NCBI RefSeq assembly: GCF_001426945.1
Contig: NZ_LMFS01000001.1
Span: 1,267,757 to 1,331,756 of the forward strand
Reading direction: 5' to 3'
Origin: Pseudolabrys sp. Root1462
GTDB lineage: Bacteria > Pseudomonadota > Alphaproteobacteria > Rhizobiales > Xanthobacteraceae
DNA length: 64,000 nt
Shown here piece by piece: positions 16,965 to 25,638 of this stretch. Each line of letters opens with the position of its first letter. Position 1 is the first letter of the stretch. The notes under the pieces were generated by a model, which searched no databases, was not told the DNA's origin, and worked only from the letters and a program-made list of their open reading frames with translations. The translations under genes were made by a program, and so were the position numbers.

Positions 16965-17927
16965 ATGTCCAGTAGCGCGATGTCCGATTCATCGATCGTC
17001 ATTTGCGAGTGCTTCGCCCGCGACGGGCTGCAGCACGAGACCGTCGCTGTCACGACGGCGCAGAAGATCAAGCTGATCGACACGTTCACCGCCGTCGGCT
17101 TTCCGCGCATCGAGGCAACGAGCTACAGCCATCCCGGCCGCATCCCGATGTTTGCCGATGCCAGCGAGGTTCTCGCCGGCATCTCGCGCAAGGCGGGCGT
17201 CTGGTACAAGGCGACCTGTCCGAACGCCAAGGCCGTTGATCGCGCCGTTGCCGACCTCGATGCCGGTCACGGCGCCAACGAATTGAGCCTGCTGATCTCG
17301 GCCACCGAGGCCCATACCGAGCGCAATCTGCGCACCACGCGCGCCGGCCAGTGGCAGCGCGTCGAGGAGATGGTGGCCGGCGCGGGTTCGCGCTTCCGCC
17401 TTGTCGGCGTGATTTCGGTGGCGCTGGGCTGCCCGTTCGAGGGCGATGTCGATCCCGATGTGGTCGCTGCCGACGTGCGCCGCTTCGTCGATCTCGGCGT
17501 CGGCATCGTCGCCATCGGCGACACGACCGGCTTGGCGACGCCGCGCCGGGTGAGGGCACTGTTTGAGCGGCTGCGCCGCGAGGCGCCGCAGGCGACTCTT
17601 GTCGCGCATTTCCACAACACGCGCGGCAGCGGTCTCGCCAATGCGGTGGCGGCTTACGAAGCCGGCTGCCGCTATTTCGATACGTCGTTCGGCGGCGTCG
17701 GCGGTCATCCCGTCACCATTCAGTATGGTCAGGGTCGCACCGGCAACGTCGCCACCGAAGATCTCGTCAATCTGTTCGAGAGCGAGGGCGTTTCCACAGG
17801 GCTCGATCTCGACCGCATGATGCAATCCTCGAAGCTGTGCGAGGACATCCTCGGCCGTCCGCTCGATAGCATGGTGGCCCGCGCCGGCCTCGGGCCCGTT
17901 CGTACCAAGGGAAAAGTCGATGCCTGA
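16965..17927 (+). CDS. HMG-CoA lyase-like protein with altered active site
   Basis: A TIM-barrel lyase of about 320 residues related to 3-hydroxy-3-methylglutaryl-CoA lyase. The N-terminal RDGLQ motif (Arg19, Asp20) and SVALGCPFEG are retained, and the metal ligands are expected at His215 and His217 in HFHNT. Genuine HMG-CoA lyases have HxHDT and a catalytic Cys in GLGGCP; here these read HFHNT and GVGGHP, with His248 in the Cys position. A different acyl-CoA substrate or reaction is therefore likely. ATG 16965 has GAG four bases upstream. It overlaps the next gene by eight bases. Confidence 0.83.
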   Translation: MSSSAMSDSSIVICECFARDGLQHETVAVTTAQKIKLIDTFTAVGFPRIEATSYSHPGRIPMFADASEVLAGISRKAGVWYKATCPNAKAVDRAVADLDAGHGANELSLLISATEAHTERNLRTTRAGQWQRVEEMVAGAGSRFRLVGVISVALGCPFEGDVDPDVVAADVRRFVDLGVGIVAIGDTTGLATPRRVRALFERLRREAPQATLVAHFHNTRGSGLANAVAAYEAGCRYFDTSFGGVGGHPVTIQYGQGRTGNVATEDLVNLFESEGVSTGLDLDRMMQSSKLCEDILGRPLDSMVARAGLGPVRTKGKVDA

Positions 17928-18672
17928 TACCGCCGCACAAGACGTGCTGCTGACCGAAGACCGCGGCGCGGTGCGCATCGTCCGCCTGAATCGGCCGGAC
18001 AAGATGAACGCGCTCAACACCGCGCTGACCCAGGCGTTGCTCGACGCATTGCTCGCCGCCGATGCCGACGCCAACGTGCGTGCCGTGGTGCTGTGCGGTG
18101 CTGGCCGCGCGTTCTGCGCCGGCGCCGATCTCGCCGAATTCAAGGACCTGACGCCGGATCAGCAGGACAAGGTGACGGCGCGCGCCGATCTCACCTGCCG
18201 CACCCAGTCGATGCTGCAGAAGCTGTCCAAGCCGGTGGTCGCCGCCGTGCACGGCGTCGCGATGGGCGGCGGCGCCGGTCTCGCCATCGGCTCCGACATG
18301 GTGGTGGCGGCGAGCGACGGCGTGCGCTTCGGTTATCCCGAGCTCAAGCATTCGATCGTGCCGGCGCTGGTGATGACCGGCCTCGTGCATAATCTCGGCC
18401 GCAAGGCGGCCTTCGAACTGGTCAGCCTGGGTCGCATTCTCAACGGCGCCGAACTGATCGATCTCGGCATTGCCAACCGGCTGGCGCCCGCCGAGGAGGT
18501 GGAGAGCGAAGCGGTGAAGATCGCCGAGCAGTGGGCGGCCGCCAATCCGCGCGCCATGGCCGCGGCGAAGTCGCTGTTCTATCGCGTCGCCGATCTGCCC
18601 TATGACGCGGCGATGGCCGCCGGCAAGGACGTCAACGCGCTGATGCGGTCGTTCCGCGAGGGTGGCAAATGA
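17920..18672 (+). CDS. Enoyl-CoA hydratase/isomerase family protein (crotonase)
   Basis: A 250-residue crotonase-fold enzyme. The oxyanion-hole segments are AFCAGADLAEF and GVAMGGGAGLAIGSD. Of the two catalytic glutamates of classical enoyl-CoA hydratase, the first is replaced (Gly120 in GGGAGLA), while the second may remain in FGYPELKHS. It may therefore catalyse isomerisation, hydrolysis or retro-aldol cleavage of a CoA ester rather than simple hydration. It overlaps the lyase gene by eight bases and the CoA-transferase gene by four, so the genes are translationally coupled. Confidence 0.86.
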   Translation: MPDTAAQDVLLTEDRGAVRIVRLNRPDKMNALNTALTQALLDALLAADADANVRAVVLCGAGRAFCAGADLAEFKDLTPDQQDKVTARADLTCRTQSMLQKLSKPVVAAVHGVAMGGGAGLAIGSDMVVAASDGVRFGYPELKHSIVPALVMTGLVHNLGRKAAFELVSLGRILNGAELIDLGIANRLAPAEEVESEAVKIAEQWAAANPRAMAAAKSLFYRVADLPYDAAMAAGKDVNALMRSFREGGK

Positions 18673-19856
18673 AGCCGCTCGCCGGTCTGACGATCCTCGA
18701 CTTCTCTCGCGTTCTCGCCGGGCCGATGGGCACGCAGATTCTCGCCGAGCTCGGCGCCGAGGTGATCAAGGTGGAGATGCCTGGTACCGGCGACGAGACC
18801 CGCCAGTTCGAGCCGCGGCTGCCGGGCGGGCAGAGCGGTTACTTCTTCGCGTTCAATCGCAGCAAGAAGTCGATCACGCTCAACCTGAAGAGCGAGAAGG
18901 CGCGGCAGCTCGCCCGCGACCTCGCGGCGCAGGCCGACCTCGTGGTGGAGAACTTCCTGCCCGGCGCGATGACCAAGATGGGTCTCGGTTACGAGGCGCT
19001 CTCCGCACTCAATCCGCGGCTGGTCTACATTTCAAATACCGGCTTCGGCCAGACCGGGCCGTATCGCGACCGCAAGGGCTACGACACCATCTTCCAGGCA
19101 TTGTCCGGCATCATGGCGCTGACCGGCTATCCCGACGGGCCGCCGGCCAAGGTCGGCGTGCCGATCTCCGATCTGACTTCGGGGCTGTGGGTGGCGATCG
19201 CCGCGCTGAGCGGGCTGATGGGCCGGCACGGCACGGGGAAGGGATGTCATATCGATCTCGCGATGATGGACGTGCAAGCGAGCCTGCTGACGATCGCCGC
19301 GTCACGCTATTTCGCCACCGGAGAAGATCCGCAGCGCACCGGCACCGAGCATCTCGGCCGCGTGCCGTCGGCCGCCTTCGAGTGCAAGGACGGCGACTGG
19401 ATCCACATCAGCGGCAGCGACCAGCATTGGCCGGCAATCTGCGAGGTGCTCGGTCTGGGCGCTCTCGCCGCCGATGCCGAGTTGAAGAAGAACGCGGCCC
19501 GCGTGGCCCGGCGCGGCGAAGTGATGGCGGCCATGGGCGCTGCGATCGCCGGCCGCGACCGCAACGAGCTGGCCGAAGCCCTGCGCGCGCGTGACGTGCC
19601 GGCCGGGGAGGTCTTCACCGTCAAGGAAGCCCTTTCCGATCCGCATCTGCAGGCGCGCGGTGCGGTCGGTACCTTCACGCATCCAACTGAAGGCGAGTTC
19701 AGGGGCTTGCGCACGCCGATCCGCTTCAACGGTCTGGACGATCCTGAGATGGCGCCGCCGCCGATGCTCGGTGAATCCACCGACATCATCCTGCGCGATC
19801 GCCTCAAGCTGTCGGCTGAAGCCATCGCAGCGCTGAAATCCGAGGGCGCGATATGA
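18669..19856 (+). CDS. CaiB/BaiF family CoA-transferase
   Basis: A class III CoA-transferase of 395 residues. It begins LAGLTILDFSRVLAGPMGTQIL, carries the KSITLNLKSEKARQLAR segment, and the catalytic aspartate lies in CHIDLAMMDVQASLL. It probably activates the imported acid by CoA transfer. ATG 18669 overlaps the preceding stop (ATGA) and its own stop overlaps the next start in the same way. It is a relative, not a copy, of the CaiB gene at 5987-7213. Confidence 0.9.
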   Translation: MKPLAGLTILDFSRVLAGPMGTQILAELGAEVIKVEMPGTGDETRQFEPRLPGGQSGYFFAFNRSKKSITLNLKSEKARQLARDLAAQADLVVENFLPGAMTKMGLGYEALSALNPRLVYISNTGFGQTGPYRDRKGYDTIFQALSGIMALTGYPDGPPAKVGVPISDLTSGLWVAIAALSGLMGRHGTGKGCHIDLAMMDVQASLLTIAASRYFATGEDPQRTGTEHLGRVPSAAFECKDGDWIHISGSDQHWPAICEVLGLGALAADAELKKNAARVARRGEVMAAMGAAIAGRDRNELAEALRARDVPAGEVFTVKEALSDPHLQARGAVGTFTHPTEGEFRGLRTPIRFNGLDDPEMAPPPMLGESTDIILRDRLKLSAEAIAALKSEGAI

Positions 19857-20644
19857 CCACTGAACAGCCGCGTCTGGTGAAACTCGAAACCGGTGCCGAC
19901 GGCATCGCCACGGTGACGCTCGACCGCGCCGCGGCGCGCAACGCGCTCAATCTGCCGATGTGCGGCGAATTGCGCGAGGCGTTCGCGACGCTTGATCGCG
20001 ATCCGGCGGTGCGCGTCGTGCTGCTGACGGCGAACGGCCCGGTGTTCTGCGCCGGCGCCGATCTCAAGGAACGTCAGGGCAAGGATGAAGCCTGGGTGCG
20101 CCAGCGCCGCGAGGCATCGTTTGCGGCCTATGAGACCATCGAGAAGTGCCGCAGGCCTGTGGTCGCTGTGGTGCAGGGCCCGGTCGTCGGTTCCGGCGGC
20201 GAGATCGCTATGAGCTGCGACTTCATCGTCGCCTCGACCAAGGCGAGCTTCCGCTTTCCCGAACCGCAATGGGGCACGGTCGGCGCGACCCAGCGCCTGC
20301 AACGCGTCATCGGCAAGAGCCGCGCCAAGGAGTTATTGTACACCGGGCGCGAGATGCCGGTGAGCGAGGCGCATACGCTCGGGCTCGTCGCTCGTGTCGT
20401 CGAGCCTGAGGCGCTGGAAGAGACCGCGCGAGCGATCGCTGCGGCAATCGCCAAGGCGCCGGCGTTGGCGATGGAACTGACCAAGCAGGCGATCGACCTT
20501 GGCGCCACGACCGATCTGGCCAGTGGCATCCGTATCGAGATGGCCGCGATCGAACACAATCTGGCGAACGGCGACTGGAAGCGCGGCGTGGCCGCCTTTG
20601 CCGATACGGTCGGCAAGGGCAAAGCGCAGGACGACAAGGAATGA
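19853..20644 (+). CDS. Enoyl-CoA hydratase
   Basis: A 263-residue crotonase. Both catalytic glutamates of classical enoyl-CoA hydratase appear present: one in VGSGGEIAMSCD, the other in FRFPEPQWGTVGATQRL. The substrate-CoA segment is FCAGADLKERQ. Unlike the crotonase at 17920-18672 it is thus a plausible hydratase. It is embedded in the overlapping gene run, coupled by ATGA to genes on both sides, and probably adds water to an unsaturated CoA ester of this pathway. Confidence 0.88.
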   Translation: MTTEQPRLVKLETGADGIATVTLDRAAARNALNLPMCGELREAFATLDRDPAVRVVLLTANGPVFCAGADLKERQGKDEAWVRQRREASFAAYETIEKCRRPVVAVVQGPVVGSGGEIAMSCDFIVASTKASFRFPEPQWGTVGATQRLQRVIGKSRAKELLYTGREMPVSEAHTLGLVARVVEPEALEETARAIAAAIAKAPALAMELTKQAIDLGATTDLASGIRIEMAAIEHNLANGDWKRGVAAFADTVGKGKAQDDKE

Positions 20645-22263
20645 TGGAGCTGTCGCAGATTTGCCCGACCACCACGCCGGTGGCGCTGGCGCGGGCCGCT
20701 ACCATCGCGCCGGACATCGAGGCCGTGGTCGCGTCCGATGGCCGTATCACCTACGCGCAATTGCAGGACGAGGTCGCCCGCATCGCCTCGGCGCTGGCCG
20801 CGCTCGGCGTCAGGCGCGGCGACCATGTCGGCCTGTGCCTCGGCAACAGCGGCCGCTGGGTCGCGATCTTCCTTGCGATCGGATCGCTCGGCGCGGTGAC
20901 CGTCCCGGTCAATACCCGCTTCAAGGAAAGCGAGATGGCCTTCGCGCTGAAGCAATCGCGCGTTCGCTATCTCATCACCGCGTCGTCGTTCCTCAAGATC
21001 GATTTCATCGCCATGCTGCGGGCGATCTGCCCCGGCATCGACGGCACATTGCCGGATGCCGCCTTGCCGGATCTGCAGGGCGTCGTCGTCATCGGCGATA
21101 GCGCGCCGAAAGCGGCCATTACCTGGGATAACCTTCTGGCGCTCGGCGGCGCGCCGGTAGCGCCGCAATGCCAATCCGACGACGTGCTGCTCATTCAATA
21201 TACATCGGGCACCACGTCGTTCCCGAAAGGCGTGATGCTGACCCACGCCAATATGCTGGGCAATGCCTTCTTTTCCGGCGGTCGCATCGGCTTCCGCGCC
21301 GGCGACCGCCTGCACAGTGCGCGGCCGTTCTTCCACGTCGCCGGCTCGACCTTGTCCGTTCTGTCGGCGCTGCAGCACGTCATCACGCTGGTGACGATGG
21401 ATCGCTTCGAGCCCGGCGAGGCGTTGCGGTTGTTCGAGGAGGAGCGCTGCACGCATTTCTCGGGCAACGACACCATGGCGCTGATGCTGCTCAATCATCC
21501 CGACCGGCCGCGCCGCAAGCTCTATTTGCGCGGCGCCTGGTGCGCCGCGTCGCAGCCGGTGGTGCGCCGCGTCATCGACGAACTTGGCGCGCGCGACTGC
21601 GTCGTCGGCTACGGCCAGTCGGAGGCTTCGCCGAACATTTCGCAATCGGCCTGGTGGGAGCCGGAGGAGGTGCGCGTGTCGGGTCGCATGCGGCCGCAGC
21701 CCGGCGTAGCCGTGCGCATCCGCGATCCCGAAACCGGCAAGGATTGTCCCCCCGGCGTCGCCGGCGAGATCGTGGTTCGCGGCTGGAACGTGATGCGCGG
21801 CTACTTCGATCGGCCGGAGGAGACCGCGGCGGTGCTGTCCCCCGACGGTTGGCTGTCGACCGGCGATCGCGGCGTGCTCGGCGAGGACGGGCGGCTGGAG
21901 TTCGTCGGCCGCCTCAAGGACATCATCCGTGTCGGCGGCGAGAACGTCGCACCATCGGAAGTCGAGAACATGCTGCTGACGCACCCGTCGGTGAAACAGG
22001 TGCAGGTGGTCGGCGTCGCCGATCCGCGGCTGGTCGAAGTGCCGGTGGCCTTCGTTATCGCCGGCGACGATGCCGCGCTGACGCCAGACGCCGTCATCGC
22101 CTGGTGCAAGACCAACATGGCCGGCTTCAAGGTGCCGCGCCATGTCTGGATCGTGCCGGACTTCCAGATGGCCGGCATGACCGAAAGCTCCAAGGTAAAG
22201 AAGAAAGACCTCGCCGCCCACGCCGAGAAGCTGCTGGCGGCATCGCGGGAGACGGCGTCGTGA
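20641..22263 (+). CDS. AMP-dependent acyl-CoA synthetase/ligase
   Basis: A 540-residue adenylate-forming enzyme that makes an acyl-CoA from acid, ATP and CoA. The phosphate-binding motif is YTSGTTSFPKGVMLTHANM, further core motifs are VVGYGQSEASP and GWLSTGDRGVL, and the C-terminal lysine lies in SSKVKKKDLA. Length and motifs fit medium/long-chain or aromatic acyl-CoA ligases; specificity is unclear. Its start overlaps the hydratase stop and its stop overlaps the next GTG start. Confidence 0.9.
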   Translation: MMELSQICPTTTPVALARAATIAPDIEAVVASDGRITYAQLQDEVARIASALAALGVRRGDHVGLCLGNSGRWVAIFLAIGSLGAVTVPVNTRFKESEMAFALKQSRVRYLITASSFLKIDFIAMLRAICPGIDGTLPDAALPDLQGVVVIGDSAPKAAITWDNLLALGGAPVAPQCQSDDVLLIQYTSGTTSFPKGVMLTHANMLGNAFFSGGRIGFRAGDRLHSARPFFHVAGSTLSVLSALQHVITLVTMDRFEPGEALRLFEEERCTHFSGNDTMALMLLNHPDRPRRKLYLRGAWCAASQPVVRRVIDELGARDCVVGYGQSEASPNISQSAWWEPEEVRVSGRMRPQPGVAVRIRDPETGKDCPPGVAGEIVVRGWNVMRGYFDRPEETAAVLSPDGWLSTGDRGVLGEDGRLEFVGRLKDIIRVGGENVAPSEVENMLLTHPSVKQVQVVGVADPRLVEVPVAFVIAGDDAALTPDAVIAWCKTNMAGFKVPRHVWIVPDFQMAGMTESSKVKKKDLAAHAEKLLAASRETAS

Positions 22264-23216
22264 AGATCGAGACGGCGCTGACCCGGCTGCTCGGCATCGA
22301 TCTGCCGATCGTGCAAGCCGGAATGTCCTGGGCGTCGTCGAACGCCGCTTTGCCGCTCGCGGTTTCGAAGGCCGGCGGCCTCGGCGTCATCGGCGCCGGG
22401 CCGATGCGGCCGGACGATCTGGCAAAAGCGATCGACGATGTGCGCGCCGGCACCGACCGGCCGTTCGCCGTCAACCTGCCGCTGTATCGCAAGGGCGCTT
22501 CCGAGATCATCGATCTGCTGATCGACAAGCGCATTTCCATCGTCGTCGCCTCGCAAGGCGGCACCAAGCAGTATCTCGATCGCTTCAAGGCGATCGGCAC
22601 GACCTGCATCCACGTCGTCGCCAGTGTCGAGCATGCGCAAAAGGCGATCGACTCCGGCGTCGACGCGGTCGTTGCCGTCGGCGGCGAGGCAGGCGGCCAC
22701 CCGCCGCCGAGCCTCGTGGCGACGCAGGTGCTGGTGCGCGCCATCGTGCGCTCGGGGTGCAAGGTGCCCGTCATCGCATCCGGCGGCTTCGCGGACGGCG
22801 CCGGACTTGCCGCAGCGCTGGCGCTCGGCGCCGGCGGCGCCAATTTCGGCACACGCTTTATCGCCACGCCGGAAGCCAATGTCACCGATGCCTATAAGCA
22901 GGCCGTGCTGGCCGCGGGCATTGGCGATACCCGCACCGTCGGCCGCGAGATCGGCATGATCCGCACGCTGCACAACGAATTCACCGACGACATGGAGCGC
23001 CTTGAGGCCTCCGGCGCGGCGCTCGATCAGCGCAAGGTGATGTTCTCGGCTTCGACGCTGAAGGACGCGGCGTTCGACGGCAACGTGGCGCGCGGCAAAC
23101 TCGAGGCCGGCCAGTCCGTCGGCCTGGTCGATGATATCGTGCCGGCCGGCGAACTGGTGCGCCGTATTGCCGAGGAATACGTCGATGCCGTGCGCGGGCT
23201 GCCGTTGCCGGCCTAG
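22260..23216 (+). CDS. Nitronate monooxygenase family flavoprotein
   Basis: An FMN-dependent TIM-barrel enzyme of 318 residues (2-nitropropane dioxygenase family). The N-terminus TALTRLLGIDLPIVQAGM, the GGEAGGHPPPSLV motif around the FMN site and the ASGGFADGAGLAAALALGA phosphate-binding segment are typical. GTG 22260 overlaps the ligase stop (GTGA), the last link of a six-gene coupled chain. The family also includes enoyl-reductase-like and other flavoenzymes, so nitronate oxidation is only one possibility. It ends two bases before the carbonic anhydrase gene on the other strand. Confidence 0.86.
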   Translation: MKIETALTRLLGIDLPIVQAGMSWASSNAALPLAVSKAGGLGVIGAGPMRPDDLAKAIDDVRAGTDRPFAVNLPLYRKGASEIIDLLIDKRISIVVASQGGTKQYLDRFKAIGTTCIHVVASVEHAQKAIDSGVDAVVAVGGEAGGHPPPSLVATQVLVRAIVRSGCKVPVIASGGFADGAGLAAALALGAGGANFGTRFIATPEANVTDAYKQAVLAAGIGDTRTVGREIGMIRTLHNEFTDDMERLEASGAALDQRKVMFSASTLKDAAFDGNVARGKLEAGQSVGLVDDIVPAGELVRRIAEEYVDAVRGLPLPA

Positions 23217-23218
23217 CG

Positions 23219-23923
23219 CTACGCCTGCGTAGCCTCGAAGGCGGCGAGCGCATGCTGGCGCATGCCGCTGACCGGCTCGACCGGCTGGCGGGCGCGCTCG
23301 TCGATGCTGATCAGCGCGTCGCGCTGTCTGGCCGACGACAGATGCGGACCGAGATCGCGCAGCAGGCCGTCGGTCACGCCGTAGAGCCAGCCGTGCAGAT
23401 GCAGTTTCTGGCCGCGGTTCCAGGCCTTCTCGACCGTCGGGATCGCCGCGATGCGACGCACCTGCATCTCGACATTGAGTTCGCACATCCGGTTGATGCG
23501 CGCCTCCGGATCGGGGATGGCGTCGAACAGGCTGCGGTGCTTGCGGTACAGCATGGTGATCGGCTGCAGCCAGTGATCGACCAGCGCGGTGCGCTCGTCG
23601 CCGAGCGCGCGCTGGATGCCGCCGCAGCCGTAATGGCCGCAGACGATGACGTGCTCGATGCGGAGGATCTCGATGGCGTATTCGAGCACCGAAAGCAGGT
23701 TCATGTCGCTGGTGTGCACCATGTTGGCGATGTTGCGCTGGACGAAAACCTCGCCCGGGTCGAGGCCTAGCACATCGTTGGCGGTGACGCGGCTGTCGGA
23801 GCAGCCGATCCATAACAGCTTCGGATTCTGGATGCCGGCCATGCGCACGAAATAACCGGGATCGTCGCGCGTCTTGGCCTGCGCCCAAGCGACATTGCGA
23901 TCGAACAAGTGATCGAGGCACAT
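23219..23923 (-). CDS. Beta-class carbonic anhydrase
   Basis: A 234-residue cytoplasmic enzyme interconverting CO2 and bicarbonate. Zinc ligands are clear: Cys41 and Asp43/Arg45 in WIGCSDSRV, His97 and Cys100 in VCGHYGCGG. The QRNIANMVHTSDMN segment is typical of the family. It is the last gene of the leftward nitrate-reductase run, only four bases after the DUF2478 gene, so it may be expressed during nitrate respiration. Such a link has no obvious textbook explanation. Confidence 0.92.
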   Translation of the reverse strand: MCLDHLFDRNVAWAQAKTRDDPGYFVRMAGIQNPKLLWIGCSDSRVTANDVLGLDPGEVFVQRNIANMVHTSDMNLLSVLEYAIEILRIEHVIVCGHYGCGGIQRALGDERTALVDHWLQPITMLYRKHRSLFDAIPDPEARINRMCELNVEMQVRRIAAIPTVEKAWNRGQKLHLHGWLYGVTDGLLRDLGPHLSSARQRDALISIDERARQPVEPVSGMRQHALAAFEATQA

Positions 23924-23927
23924 GGCG

Positions 23928-24497
23928 TCACCGCCTCAGGCTGTCACGGTCCGATCGTTCGCGGCTCGAGCCGTGGCCCACCAGGCCTTTTGCTGCCAGC
24001 CAGCGCAAAACATCGGCCTGCGACACCTCGCATTCGTCGGCCATGCCGCCGGCGAAATGCCGCCACTGGTCGAGGTTGCGATAGGGCACACCGACAATGA
24101 GCGGAATGTCGAGCAGCACCGCGCGGCCGAGCACGTCACGCAGACCGCCGCCTTCGGCTTCGACTTTGCCGAACTTGTTGAGGACGATGAGGTCGAGATC
24201 CTGGTCGAGCGCGTCGACCAGCAGTCCCGCCGCGTCGACCAGCCGGCTGTGATCGAGCCGGCAGCCGCGCGCCGCCGGTCCGCGTTCCTCGGACAACTGG
24301 AAACGCGTGCGCGAGTACAATTCCTCGACCGCCATGTCGCATTTGGTGCGGCCGGGCACGTCCGTGTTGATCTGCACGAGACCTGCGATGGTGACGCCGT
24401 CGTCGCGCAGCCGGTAGGCGGTGTCGGCGATCAGGCGGTCGGCGGCAAAGCCGTCGGAGTAGGTCACCGCGAGGATGTTATGAGAGGCCGAGGCCAT
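23928..24497 (-). CDS. DUF2478 family protein (NTPase-like)
   Basis: A 189-residue protein beginning NILAVTYSDGFAADRLIAD, with CRLDHSRLVDAA in the middle and the conserved VLNKFGKVEAEGGGL motif followed by DIPLIVGVPYRNLDQW. This pattern matches DUF2478 proteins, which occur with molybdenum transport and molybdoenzyme genes and resemble THEP1-like nucleotide-binding folds, though no canonical Walker A is seen. Its place after narGHJI suggests a role in molybdenum cofactor supply or nitrate reductase maturation; that is inference. Confidence 0.75.
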   Translation of the reverse strand: MASASHNILAVTYSDGFAADRLIADTAYRLRDDGVTIAGLVQINTDVPGRTKCDMAVEELYSRTRFQLSEERGPAARGCRLDHSRLVDAAGLLVDALDQDLDLIVLNKFGKVEAEGGGLRDVLGRAVLLDIPLIVGVPYRNLDQWRHFAGGMADECEVSQADVLRWLAAKGLVGHGSSRERSDRDSLRR

Positions 24498-24506
24498 GGT
24501 GCCGTC

Positions 24507-24782
24507 CTATGCGTGCAGCGCGCTGGCGAAGGCGCGCTTCAGGTAGATCGCCGCCGGATCGACCGACTGGCCGATCTGCCCGAGCAGGGTGACCCATTCC
24601 TCTTCCGAAGCGGCGTCGGAATAGCGCCGGACCGCGGCCTGGCTGAAGGTGGCGAGGTCCATGCCTGCGCTCTCGGCGCGGTCGGACATCGCGGTGAGCA
24701 GCGCCAGATCGCCGACGCTCACGATGACTTCGGCGGCGGCTGCGTCGTCGGTCAGTTGTCGTATGATGTCGCCCAGCAGCAT
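24507..24782 (-). CDS. Small conserved protein of unknown function in nitrate reductase run
   Basis: A 91-residue acidic, alanine-rich and probably all-helical protein with no membrane segment, cysteine or recognised motif. It lies nine bases from the DUF2478 gene and 11 from the parvulin gene, on the same strand, which together with its codon use supports it as a real gene. I cannot assign a family or function. Its place suggests an accessory role in nitrate reductase assembly or regulation. Confidence 0.65.
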   Translation of the reverse strand: MLLGDIIRQLTDDAAAAEVIVSVGDLALLTAMSDRAESAGMDLATFSQAAVRRYSDAASEEEWVTLLGQIGQSVDPAAIYLKRAFASALHA

Positions 24783-24793
24783 GGCTGTCTCCG

Positions 24794-25633
24794 TTAATTC
24801 ACGCGGTGGTCGGCGGCGCCGGCCAGCGCGATGCCTTCGATCTGCGCCGCCGACACCAGCCGCGCGATGTATTGTGCCTGGGCGCGGTGCATGACGCTGT
24901 CGCGCAGATAGCCGGCGATGCGCTCAGCCACCGCCTCGAAGGGCAGGGTGCGGCCGTCGTGGCGGCGCGCGAGTTGGATGATGTGCAAGCCGTAACGGGT
25001 GGCGACCGGCGTGGCGCTGATTTCGCCAGGCGACATTGCGGCGAGCGCCTCGGCGAATTCCGGCGTCACCTGATCGGCGGTGAGCTGGCCGAGATTGCCG
25101 CCTTGTGCCGCCGACGGACAGCGCGAATGCGTACGCGCCAAATCGGCGAAGCTCTCCGGTTTGCCGCGCAAGGTCGCAAGCGCCGCCTCGGCATCGGCTT
25201 GCGCCTGGGCATAGGCCGCTTCATCCGCCGGCAGCGCGGCGAACAGGATATGCGCCGCCTCGTAAATGTCGGGGGAGGCGAACCGCGCCTTGTTGTTGTC
25301 GTAGTAACGCTGGCAGGTCGCTTCGTCCGGCTCCGGCACCGCGACCTCGTGCTCGACCACGCCGCGCATCAGCGCTTCGTCATCGGTCTCGCGACGGCCG
25401 TCCTCGGTCAGCGGCTCCGGCGTCAGGCCGAGCGCTGCCGCGCGCTGCAGCAGCAGTTCGCGCACGACCAGCGCCCGCGCCGCCTGTTGCCAGGCGGCGG
25501 CGGGCTTGTCGGCGGGGTGGTTCTGCATTTCGCGGATAATATCGTCACGCCCAATTGTGACGCCGTTGACGCGCACGGGCACCGGCTTGGGCGCGCTCTT
25601 GCCGGCAACGTTCACTTCGATCGAGACCGACAT
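24794..25633 (-). CDS. Parvulin-type peptidyl-prolyl isomerase (PpiC/NifM-like)
   Basis: A 279-residue protein: N-terminal helical part (residues 25-130, with AARALVVRELLLQRAAALGL) and a C-terminal rotamase domain (EAAHILFAALPAD, CPSAAQGGNLGQL, TRYGLHIIQLARR). No signal peptide is visible, so like NifM it probably acts in the cytoplasm, where NarGH matures. It sits five bases from narI in the same transcription unit. The likely role is folding of nitrate reductase subunits; this is inferred from context. Confidence 0.86.
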   Translation of the reverse strand: MSVSIEVNVAGKSAPKPVPVRVNGVTIGRDDIIREMQNHPADKPAAAWQQAARALVVRELLLQRAAALGLTPEPLTEDGRRETDDEALMRGVVEHEVAVPEPDEATCQRYYDNNKARFASPDIYEAAHILFAALPADEAAYAQAQADAEAALATLRGKPESFADLARTHSRCPSAAQGGNLGQLTADQVTPEFAEALAAMSPGEISATPVATRYGLHIIQLARRHDGRTLPFEAVAERIAGYLRDSVMHRAQAQYIARLVSAAQIEGIALAGAADHRVN

Positions 25634-25638
25634 GATGC

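Noticed and set aside
20128-22221. Minus-strand open frame of about 700 codons opposite the acyl-CoA ligase
   Set aside because: Shadow of the ligase and hydratase genes; no recognisable family.
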